DNA of 8,498 nt from an uncultured Slackia sp. GTDB lineage: Bacteria > Actinomycetota > Coriobacteriia > Coriobacteriales > Eggerthellaceae. Of the stretch, positions 1-4,184 are shown one piece after another. Made by a program: the position numbers and the translations under genes. Position 1 is the first letter of the stretch. Every line of letters begins with the position of its first letter. Below the pieces are notes generated by a model. The model did no database searches, had not been told where the DNA came from, and was given only the letters and a program-made list of their open reading frames with translations. Location: contig USEZ01000080.1 of the NCBI GenBank assembly GCA_900553775.1, positions 1-8,498 of the forward strand, given 5' to 3'.

Positions 1-317
1 AGGTACAGCGACGTCGTCTCGCGGTCGCGCGCGGTGACGGCGCCCGTTTCGGGGTTCCAGGCGCTTTCCAAGCTGCGCACGCTGGTGGTGCCCACGGCCA
101 CCACGCGCCCGCCGTGCGACGGGATGCCGCCGAGGCGGCCGCCCTGCACCCGCTTCCCGCGCGCCATGGAGTCCACGGCCGTCTCGCGCAGCCAGTCGCT
201 CGCGGACTCGACGGCGTCTTCGAACGTATCGCCGAACGTGCCGCCGTCCATGTCGAGGGGGTCGGCGACGAAGAAGCCCTCGTCTTCGTAGATCTCGAAT
301 TCCCGGATGTATATCAT
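1..317 (-). CDS. hicB: HicB antitoxin N-terminus fused in frame to QueA C-terminal segment (runs off left edge)
   Basis: The reading frame opens at an ATG with GGAGG seven to eleven bases upstream and stays open to position 1 (105 codons). Residues 1-60 look like a HicB antitoxin: MIYIREFEIYEDEGFFVADP start, a TFGDTFEDAVESASDWL segment, and the partner hicA 30 bp upstream. From about residue 69 the frame reads GGRVVAVGTTSVRSLESAW and, further on, TTSLYL. This matches the conserved VIAVGTTSVRSLES block of QueA (S-adenosylmethionine:tRNA ribosyltransferase-isomerase, queuosine pathway), not any HicB I know. HicB normally neutralises HicA through its N-terminal domain and represses the operon through a C-terminal DNA-binding domain. 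Here that C-terminus is replaced, so binding of HicA may persist while autorepression is lost. I infer that the host gene queA was split by prophage integration. The QueA fragment alone should not be active. Calls of HicB-like and QueA-like are by eye. Confidence 0.75.
   Translation of the reverse strand, partial: MIYIREFEIYEDEGFFVADPLDMDGGTFGDTFEDAVESASDWLRETAVDSMARGKRVQGGRLGGIPSHGGRVVAVGTTSVRSLESAWNPETGAVTARDRETTSLY
85..120. other. Candidate attachment-site junction (phage hicB / host queA)
   Basis: The protein identity changes from HicB to QueA within the codons for HGGRVVAVGTT (roughly positions 87-116). The crossover core should therefore lie here. HicB antitoxins with a C-terminal helix-turn-helix often have a P-x-HGG-x-VVAV-like stretch at this point, and QueA has GGRVIAVGTTS. 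A shared core coding for GGRVVAV would let recombination swap the two 3' ends in frame. The other prophage end is not in this window, so the direct repeat that would define the core cannot be seen. Confidence 0.5.
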
Positions 318-347
318 GGTTCCCTCCAAACCGCCGGCGCGGCGGGC

Positions 348-521
348 CTACCTGAGGCCCGCCTGGCGAAGGATCTTCTTGGCTATCTCGTCGGGTATCT
401 CCCTGTGGCGCTTCACCATCACGGTCACGTCCCCGTTGGTGAAGTGCTCGTGGTTCGTCCCGCCGTCGGACCAGAAGCCTCCCTTTTCCAGCTGCCGCAC
501 CAGCTCCCTTCTCTTCGTCAT
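348..521 (-). CDS. hicA: HicA toxin (mRNA interferase)
   Basis: This 57-residue protein begins MTKRRELVRQLEKGGF and contains GGTNHEHFTNG followed by KRHREIPDEIAKKILRQAGL, the full layout of a HicA family double-stranded-RNA-binding-fold toxin. His24 (in NHEH) is in the position of the catalytic histidine. HicA cleaves mRNA and is held inactive by HicB. The length is normal for the family. The ATG has GGAAGG eight bases or so upstream, and hicB follows after 30 bp with its own ribosome binding site, giving the usual hicA-hicB order. A promoter with two dyad operators lies directly upstream. The toxin looks intact, which matters because its antitoxin gene is fused to queA. Confidence 0.9.
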   Translation of the reverse strand: MTKRRELVRQLEKGGFWSDGGTNHEHFTNGDVTVMVKRHREIPDEIAKKILRQAGLR

Positions 522-543
522 GTCCTTCCTTCCGACGGATTAA

Positions 544-572
544 ATATTAGCAAATGTTAAGGTATAGGTCAA
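544..572 (-). promoter_or_regulatory. hicAB promoter
   Basis: On the minus strand, TTGACC (572-567) and TAATAT (549-544) are separated by 17 bp, a good sigma-70-type pair about 25 bp before the hicA start. The stretch is strikingly AT-rich compared with the flanking coding DNA. The -10 and spacer overlap one copy of the hicAB operator. Confidence 0.65.
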
Positions 573-594
573 TATATTATTAGCACGTGCTAAT
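546..594. promoter_or_regulatory. Two dyad operators flanking the hicAB promoter
   Basis: ATTAGCACGTGCTAAT at 579-594 is a perfect 16-bp palindrome just upstream of the -35. An imperfect copy, ATTAGCAAATGTTAAG, at 546-561 overlaps the -10 and spacer. They start 33 bp apart, about three helical turns, so a dimeric repressor could occupy both on one face. The HicA-HicB complex is the family-typical candidate, but the resident HicB has lost its usual C-terminus. Confidence 0.6.
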
Positions 595-602
595 GGTTTT
601 AT

Positions 603-875
603 CTATCGTCCATCGGCGATGCGCGGCTCGTCGGCCTCCACGAACACGGACACGCGCTCGCAGCCTTCGGGGGCGTCCGCGCGCTCGTAGGGCGGCACGG
701 CGCGCCCGTCGGCCAAGGCGGCCGCGATCCACGTCTTCATCGCGTCGGCCGCCATGAACACCGCGTCGCGGCAGTCGTCGCCGCACGTGAAGCACCCGGG
801 GAGCGCGGGCACCTCCACGCTGTAGCCGCCCTCTTCCTCGGGGGTGAGGATCGCGTCGTATATGTACTTTCCCAT
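603..875 (-). CDS. Orphan HicB-like antitoxin domain protein
   Basis: This 90-residue protein begins MGKYIYDAILTPEEEGGYSV and continues VPALPGCFTCGDDCRDAVFMAADAM, the classic HicB degenerate RNase-H fold (β-strand, PxLPGC, GD, amphipathic helix). HicB domains of this kind bind and silence a HicA toxin. It stops shortly after RVSVFVEAD. Complete relatives usually go on to a ribbon-helix-helix or helix-turn-helix, so a DNA-binding C-terminus is missing. No hicA reading frame or remnant is visible in the 154 bp upstream, so it is either an orphan antitoxin or one that could act on the hicA located downstream at 348-521. GAGG lies seven bases before the ATG. Confidence 0.75.
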   Translation of the reverse strand: MGKYIYDAILTPEEEGGYSVEVPALPGCFTCGDDCRDAVFMAADAMKTWIAAALADGRAVPPYERADAPEGCERVSVFVEADEPRIADGR

Positions 876-967
876 TCTCTATCCTCTCGTCCAGCGGAGC
901 GGCTAAAGCCGCCGCCTCGCATCTCATGCTTCACAACGGCGCAAAAATGGCGTAGTATGTTCCAATC

Positions 968-1079
968 AAGAGGTTTTCGATGACCGACTTGGGAAGGAAC
1001 AAAGCTGGGTTCCCGAATGGGGGTAGGCCTTACGGCTTAGAATTCCCTTGCTCCTGGGGTCGGTCATCGAAGGCCTCTT
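968..1079. repeat. 21-bp inverted duplication at the 3' end of the DUF3644 gene
   Basis: AAGAGG-TT-TTCGATGACCGAC at 968-988 reappears as its reverse complement at 1059-1079, with CC in place of TT (19 of 21 identical). The right arm is within the last codons of the DUF3644 gene (EAFDDR). The left arm is in noncoding DNA about 42 bp past its stop. The two mismatches become G-U pairs in a rightward transcript, so a long stem with a 70-nt loop is possible. No U-tract follows on either strand, so it is not a standard terminator. Confidence 0.6.
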
Positions 1080-2145
1080 TCTTTTTCGAGAGCGCCTGCT
1101 TCGCCTCGTCTATGGCTCCCGACGGATTCGCCTTCAGCACGGCGAAGATGTCGTCTATGGCCTGCTGCGAGTAGGCGTACCACGCGCTTTCCGACCCCAT
1201 GTTCGTATTCGTCGAATATCGCTGGTCGTCTTTCATCCCGTAAAGCTTGGCGAAAAGGTTGAAGTCGGAGGTCGTGAACGACGGCTTCGCGCACCCGCCG
1301 CATTCGAGCTTTATTCCCGCCTTGGAGACCTTCCTGTTCACCGCCTCGACGACCGCCTTTGCCCTGAACGGGTATTTGTCCTTCGGGTCGACGACCTGCT
1401 TCAGGATGGCAACGGGCATATCGGAACCGGAATCGATTCGGAACTCCAGGTCGGCATCCTTCCTCTTCGTCATTCTCAGCTCAGTCGTGTATGTGAAGGC
1501 GTACCGCCTGTTTCCGTCTTCGTCGGCGTTCGAAAGCACATCGCTTCTGGCGGATATCATCCTGCCGACCACCTCGGGGGAATATCTCGCCCTGCACTCC
1601 TCCATGTCGACGGATGATCTCCGGACCGAGAGCATGAGGTGGTTCTCGGGTATCCGGTCGCTTATCTCTATGCCCATGAGCTCGCGCGCTTTCCTGTCGT
1701 AGTTCTCGACGCACGCCTGGAGAATCGGGGCGTAGATTCCCTCGTATTCCTCCACTACGAAATGAGTGCTTGTGTTCCTGAGGTCGACGACCCTCTCGAG
1801 GTTCCTTCTGAGGGGGTCGTTCGCATTGGTGAACACCTTCCTGATGCAGTCGTCGAGCGAAAGCGTCCTGCCGTTCTTCCCCGGATAATAGATCGCCTCC
1901 TCTCCGCGCCTTTTCGTTATGAACGCCTTCAGAAGCAGCTCCCATGCGTTGCAGAGGAAGAAGGCGCACCCTTCCACTCTGTATTTGATGGTCGGCCTGT
2001 TGTACAGCTCTATGGCGAGGATGAAGGCCTCTTGCGACTTGTCGCAAAGCCTTTCCACGGTGTCGATCACTGGCGTTCCTTTCGTATATTCCCGCGTTGC
2101 CGCCTCTTCTTCATCAGGCAGATGCCGCTTTCCGCGTGCGCCCAT
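1030..2145 (-). CDS. DUF3644 family protein, HEPN-like candidate phage-defence RNase
   Basis: The 371-residue protein has the DUF3644 signature from residue 35 on: DKSQEAFILAIELYNRPTIK, then FLCNAWELLLKAFI, IYYPGKNGRTLSLDDCI, and DPLRRNLERVVDLRNTSTHF. Arg123-Asn-x3-His128 is an R-x4-H motif, the catalytic signature of HEPN ribonucleases. The C-terminal half (KYPFRAKAVVEAVN, CGGC at 282-285, YGMKDDQRYSTN, AYSQQAIDDI) matches the conserved tail of longer family members, so the protein looks complete. HEPN proteins often act in abortive infection; a defence role here is inference. The start is 1 bp from the repressor stop, so translation is probably coupled. A GTG at 2070 behind GAAAGGA is an alternative start (346 residues). 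Base composition is visibly less GC-rich than the structural genes, suggesting an acquired moron gene. Confidence 0.8.
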   Translation of the reverse strand: MGARGKRHLPDEEEAATREYTKGTPVIDTVERLCDKSQEAFILAIELYNRPTIKYRVEGCAFFLCNAWELLLKAFITKRRGEEAIYYPGKNGRTLSLDDCIRKVFTNANDPLRRNLERVVDLRNTSTHFVVEEYEGIYAPILQACVENYDRKARELMGIEISDRIPENHLMLSVRRSSVDMEECRARYSPEVVGRMISARSDVLSNADEDGNRRYAFTYTTELRMTKRKDADLEFRIDSGSDMPVAILKQVVDPKDKYPFRAKAVVEAVNRKVSKAGIKLECGGCAKPSFTTSDFNLFAKLYGMKDDQRYSTNTNMGSESAWYAYSQQAIDDIFAVLKANPSGAIDEAKQALSKKKEAFDDRPQEQGNSKP

Positions 2146-2146
2146 C

Positions 2147-2524
2147 CTACACCGCCTCGCTCACGACGCCGGAAGATGAAGGATGTTCGGCTTCCTCCCG
2201 GCTTTCGCCCGCCGCCGCGCGGGCCGTCATCGATATGGTGTGCCTCCACTGGGGCGAGCACGCGCGGTAGTTCCGCATAAGCTCGGATTCTTCGGGGGGA
2301 AGGCTCGCCGGCGCCTCCTGGCGAGGGTGCTCGTCGTACCATCCAAGAAGTTCGTTGGGGTCAACCTTGAAGATCTCGCACAGTTTCCAGACCATTTCGG
2401 CATTGGGAAATGAAAGGTCTCTTTCCCACGACTGAATCGTCCTAAACGATTTCCCTGCGGCCTTGGCAAGCTCTTGTTGAGTCATGCCTGCCGCTTCTCT
2501 TCTGGCCCTGATATTTAGGTTCAT
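2147..2524 (-). CDS. CI-like XRE-family prophage repressor (short, no peptidase domain)
   Basis: The protein has 125 residues. Residues 4-61 form an XRE helix-turn-helix: IRARREAAGMTQQELAKAAG, then SFRTIQSWERDLSFPNAEMVWKLCEIF and DPNELLGW. The remaining tail (EESELMRNYRACSPQWRHTI) is typical of short repressors without a LexA/CI S24 self-cleavage domain, so induction probably needs an antirepressor rather than RecA-driven cleavage. One is encoded at 4758-5546. The ATG is chosen because GGAGG sits four bases upstream and the helix-turn-helix begins directly; the frame stays open further upstream but without a better start. It is divergent from the early genes across a four-site operator array and co-transcribed with the DUF3644 gene. 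Confidence 0.87.
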   Translation of the reverse strand: MNLNIRARREAAGMTQQELAKAAGKSFRTIQSWERDLSFPNAEMVWKLCEIFKVDPNELLGWYDEHPRQEAPASLPPEESELMRNYRACSPQWRHTISMTARAAAGESREEAEHPSSSGVVSEAV

Positions 2525-2549
2525 GGCTCCTCCATTTATCGACAGCCTA

Positions 2550-2578
2550 ATTATATACAAAAAAATGTCTATGCACAA
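2550..2578 (-). promoter_or_regulatory. Leftward repressor promoter (PRM-like)
   Basis: A perfect TATAAT (minus strand, 2555-2550) lies about 26 bp before the repressor start. At a 17-bp spacing is only TTGTGC (2578-2573), a poor -35. Operator copy 1 fills the spacer and copy 2 covers the -35, so repressor binding would directly affect this promoter. It would drive the repressor and the DUF3644 gene. Confidence 0.6.
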
Positions 2579-2651
2579 AAAAATGTTGCCATAATGCTTG
2601 ACTAGGACATAAAAATGTCTATTATTGAGTTCAGACACACAGAAAAATGTC
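2556..2651. promoter_or_regulatory. Four-copy repressor operator array
   Basis: Four related 14-bp sites lie in one orientation: TACAAAAAAATGTC (2556-2569), CACAAAAAAATGTT (2574-2587), GACATAAAAATGTC (2606-2619, a GACAT/ATGTC dyad) and CACAGAAAAATGTC (2638-2651). The shared pattern is ACA-n-AAAAATGT. Start-to-start distances are 18, 32 and 32 bp. Sites 1 and 2 cover the leftward promoter, site 3 lies between the -35 and -10 of the rightward promoter, and site 4 lies just past its expected start. This is the arrangement expected for a CI/Cro genetic switch; that these two proteins bind it is inferred from position. Confidence 0.75.
2598..2625 (+). promoter_or_regulatory. Rightward early promoter (PR-like)
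   Basis: TTGACT (2598-2603) and TATTAT (2620-2625) are spaced by 16 bp, each one base from consensus. Operator copy 3 lies within the spacer, so bound repressor would block the polymerase. The promoter points at the small membrane protein and the Cro-like gene. Confidence 0.65.
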
Positions 2652-2665
2652 TGAAGGAGGCACCC

Positions 2666-2782
2666 ATGAAGCGAAGCGAAGGAGTTTTCGACGGCGTGGC
2701 GGCGCTCATCGCAGGCGCCGAGTTCGCCTGCTTCGGGTTCGGCCTCGGTTGGGTGTGCCGCAAATCGAATGAATCGGAATGA
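2666..2782 (+). CDS. Small membrane protein, short paralogue
   Basis: This 38-residue reading frame is the first gene after the rightward promoter and has GAAGGAGG about five bases before its ATG. Residues 1-14 (to FDGVAAL) align with residues 1-14 of the protein at 3344-3523. Residues 15-32 (IAGAEFACFGFGLGW then CR) align with its residues 41-58. The short form thus lacks 26 internal residues, that is, the first of two hydrophobic helices. What remains is one predicted transmembrane helix with a charged tail. Its function is unknown. The conservation of the helix in two copies and the strong ribosome binding site argue that it is a real gene. The stop overlaps the possible upstream start of the next gene. 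Confidence 0.65.
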   Translation: MKRSEGVFDGVAALIAGAEFACFGFGLGWVCRKSNESE

Positions 2783-2793
2783 AAGGGAGGCGT

Positions 2794-3021
2794 ATGCAAG
2801 TGACCGGATACAGCGCGGACGTTTTCGCGCGGAACCTGCGAATGCAGCGCGCCGGCATGGACATAAGCCAGCGCGAGCTCGCCGACATGGCGGGCGTGGA
2901 CATCACGACGGTCCACAAATACGAGGACGGGGCCATGACCCCGGGGGCGGACAAGCTCTTCGCGATATGCGAGGCGCTCGGATGCTCGCCGAACGTCCTC
3001 ATGGGATGGGGGCGGCGATGA
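2794..3021 (+). CDS. Cro-like XRE transcriptional regulator
   Basis: The protein has 75 residues, nearly all one XRE helix-turn-helix: FARNLRMQRAGMDISQRELA, DMAGVDITTVHKYEDGAM and LFAICEALGCSPNVLMGW. Size and position (divergent from the repressor, behind the operator-controlled rightward promoter) fit a Cro-type repressor that favours lytic growth. The ATG at 2794 follows AAAGGGAGG; an ATG at 2779 overlapping the previous stop would add five residues. The last base of the stop overlaps the start of the next gene (ATGA). Confidence 0.85.
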   Translation: MQVTGYSADVFARNLRMQRAGMDISQRELADMAGVDITTVHKYEDGAMTPGADKLFAICEALGCSPNVLMGWGRR

Positions 3022-3191
3022 GGATGTTCCGCATCTCGGCGGCCGCATGCGTCGCGCTCTTTGCGGCGTCTGCGGCCGCGTGCGACCTCGGCGCGCCCGC
3101 GTGGGCGAGCGTGGCCCTGTTCTTCGCAGCCGTGGCCGCGGCCGGGTGGGCGCTCGGCGCATGGCGGGCGTTCGCCCGGCCGGGCGACTAG
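3018..3191 (+). CDS. Small two-helix membrane protein, unknown
   Basis: This 57-residue frame starts at an ATG overlapping the stop of the Cro-like gene (ATGA), which suggests translational coupling. It is almost wholly hydrophobic: residues 6-21 (ISAAACVALFAASAAA) and 30-47 (ASVALFFAAVAAAGWALG) could be two transmembrane helices, or the first could be a signal peptide with Cys22 nearby. The C-terminus WRAFARPGD is basic and presumably cytosolic. I recognise no family. An ATG two codons later is an alternative start. Confidence 0.6.
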   Translation: MRMFRISAAACVALFAASAAACDLGAPAWASVALFFAAVAAAGWALGAWRAFARPGD

Positions 3192-3208
3192 CCGCAAGGC
3201 ATCGCACC

Positions 3209-3237
3209 TTGACAACCAAATAACGCTTTAGCTCACT
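3209..3237 (+). promoter_or_regulatory. Possible promoter with consensus -35 but poor -10
   Basis: TTGACA at 3209-3214 is a perfect -35 in a 152-bp gap, but the hexamer at the right distance (CTCACT, 3232-3237) is a poor -10. If used, it would need an activator. The gap also holds a 10-bp direct repeat, GGCGCGCGTC, at 3252-3261 and 3296-3305, and a CGCGG-CGA-CCGCG dyad at 3284-3296. Confidence 0.3.
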
Positions 3238-3343
3238 GAACCATCGGAGCGGGCGCGCGTCGGACACCCAGCGCGCTCCTGATCGCGGCGACCGCGGCGC
3301 GCGTCCGTTCCGGCTGTTCGGGAAAGAAAGGAGGAAGGTGGCT

Positions 3344-3523
3344 ATGAATCGCCGCAAAGGATCCCTCGACGGCGTGGCGGCGCTCGCGCTCGCCGGCCAG
3401 ATGTTCTTCCTCGCCCTGTTCGTATTCGGCTGGGCGGGAGGCGCGGACCTCCCGTACGCATTCATCGCGGGCGCTGAATTCGCATGCTTCGGGTTCGGCC
3501 TCGGCTGGTCATGCCGACGATGA
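3344..3523 (+). CDS. Small membrane protein, long paralogue (two helices)
   Basis: The protein has 59 residues with a basic N-terminus (MNRRKGS) and two hydrophobic helices, about residues 11-31 (VAALALAGQMFFLALFVFGW) and 38-56 (IAGAEFACFGFGLGW). The first 14 and last 18 residues match the short paralogue at 2666-2782; the extra 26 residues form the first helix. AAAGGAGG ends nine bases before the ATG. A GTG two codons earlier is possible, but the paralogue alignment supports the ATG. No family is recognised. Its placement among early phage regulators suggests a role at the membrane such as superinfection exclusion or signalling, which is speculation. Confidence 0.7.
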   Translation: MNRRKGSLDGVAALALAGQMFFLALFVFGWAGGADLPYAFIAGAEFACFGFGLGWSCRR

Positions 3524-3929
3524 CGCGCCGGACGGTGTTGCGTCTGGAACCGCATCCTTGTCCGGCACGGGCCTTTCGCCTCGTATCGCACGACGTGGTC
3601 GATCCCCGATGCTTCCGCGACCAACGGACCCTTGGCTGCATTGCTTCCTCCGAGGCCTTTTCGGCCTTCCCGAAGCGAATGCGCCCCGCCAGGCCGTGCG
3701 GCCAGTCCCGGGCATGACTCGGTCTTTGGGATACGGCGCCGCCCGGCGTTTCCAGCCGCCGGCTTTGTCAGTCCTGCTCATGCGGAGCCACCCGCACGGC
3801 CAGGTCTGTTCACGAGGACCGTACGTTCAAAACGTTGGTCAATTCGACCACCTCCTATGCAAGCAAGGCCGTTTGAACGAATTGCAATTCTACCACGTGA
3901 ACACGTGGCCAACAGAAAGGAGGCTCCGC
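3524..3929 (+). other. 406-bp stretch without a convincing gene
   Basis: Reading frames on both strands here are arginine- and proline-rich, lack ribosome binding sites and resemble no family. No tRNA is found. The left part contains a TGGTCG/CGACCA stem (3596-3601 with 3618-3623) and an AGGCC-TTTTC-GGCCT hairpin; the right 90 bp hold a cluster of dyads just before the next gene. It could be a long untranslated leader or a small RNA. Confidence 0.5.
3823..3908. promoter_or_regulatory. Cluster of four dyads upstream of the second XRE gene
   Basis: In 86 bp there are four inverted repeats: ACGTT-CAA-AACGT (3823-3835), TGGTC-AATTC-GACCA (3836-3850), the 12-bp palindrome GAATTGCAATTC (3879-3890) and CCACGTG-AA-CACGTGG (3893-3908, 7-bp arms). 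The last ends about 8 bp before the ribosome binding site of the XRE gene and is the best operator candidate for it. No clear promoter hexamer pair is visible, so RNA structure is an alternative reading. Confidence 0.55.
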
Positions 3930-4184
3930 ATGAGATTCGAGCTGGCGAGAGAAAGGAAACGCGCGGGCTACGCGACGCAGAGATGCTTCGCCGAGGCGTT
4001 CGGCGCGAGCCGGCGCACCGTGGAGGACTGGGAGCGCGGGGCGTGCTGCCCGTCCGTGCTGACGGCGGCGAGGGTCGCCGAGTTCCTGAAGTGCTCGCTC
4101 GACGACCTGGTCGGAGAAGAAGGGGACGCAGGGCCTGATTCGGCAGGCCTTGCGTCGGAAACGAAAGGAGAAACGGATGAATGA
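3930..4184 (+). CDS. Second XRE-family helix-turn-helix protein
   Basis: The 84-residue protein has residues 1-62 in an XRE-like fold: MRFELARERKRAGYATQRCF, AEAFGASRRTVEDWERG, then LTAARVAEFLKCSLDDLVG. An acidic, low-complexity tail (EEGDAGPDSAGLASETKGE) follows. It is a DNA-binding regulator, perhaps of the dyad cluster upstream. AAAGGAGG lies seven bases before the ATG, which fixes this start although the frame is open far upstream. Its end overlaps the start of the next gene by eight bases, so the pair is likely one operon. Confidence 0.8.
   Translation: MRFELARERKRAGYATQRCFAEAFGASRRTVEDWERGACCPSVLTAARVAEFLKCSLDDLVGEEGDAGPDSAGLASETKGETDE

Noticed and set aside
899..912. GCGGCT-AA-AGCCGC dyad as terminator or operator
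   Set aside because: The loop is only two bases and no T-tract or second copy is present; chance is likely in GC-rich DNA.
580..927. A 115-codon minus-strand frame over the orphan HicB gene
   Set aside because: It is an out-of-frame, arginine-rich shadow of the 603-875 gene, which has the recognisable HicB pattern and a ribosome binding site.
991..1015. GGAAC/GTTCC hairpin as terminator of the repressor operon
   Set aside because: The stem has only five pairs and no T-run follows in either direction.
1064..1303. Other-frame reading frames across the DUF3644 gene on both strands
   Set aside because: They lack ribosome binding sites and family signatures, while the 1030-2145 frame matches a known family along its length.
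2556..2651. CRISPR-like array from the four regular repeats
   Set aside because: The repeats are only 14 bp, have unequal spacing (18, 32, 32 bp) and lie over promoter hexamers, so they fit operators.
2602..3624. A 340-codon open frame on the minus strand opposite the early genes
   Set aside because: It is arginine/proline-rich, spans several plus-strand genes with good ribosome binding sites, and its repeated QPRPNPK and ANSAPAM stretches are only the reverse complement of the two paralogous membrane protein genes.
3484..3717. A 77-codon plus-strand frame following the longer membrane protein
   Set aside because: It has no ribosome binding site, overlaps the preceding gene out of frame, and its composition is that of noncoding GC-rich DNA.
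3509..3781. A 90-codon minus-strand frame in the gene-free stretch
   Set aside because: No ribosome binding site, very basic low-complexity composition, no recognisable family, and it overlaps the end of the 3344-3523 gene.
3780..3860. tRNA gene suggested by the GGTCAATTCGACC arm
   Set aside because: The loop is five rather than seven bases and no acceptor stem, anticodon arm or D-arm can be placed around it.
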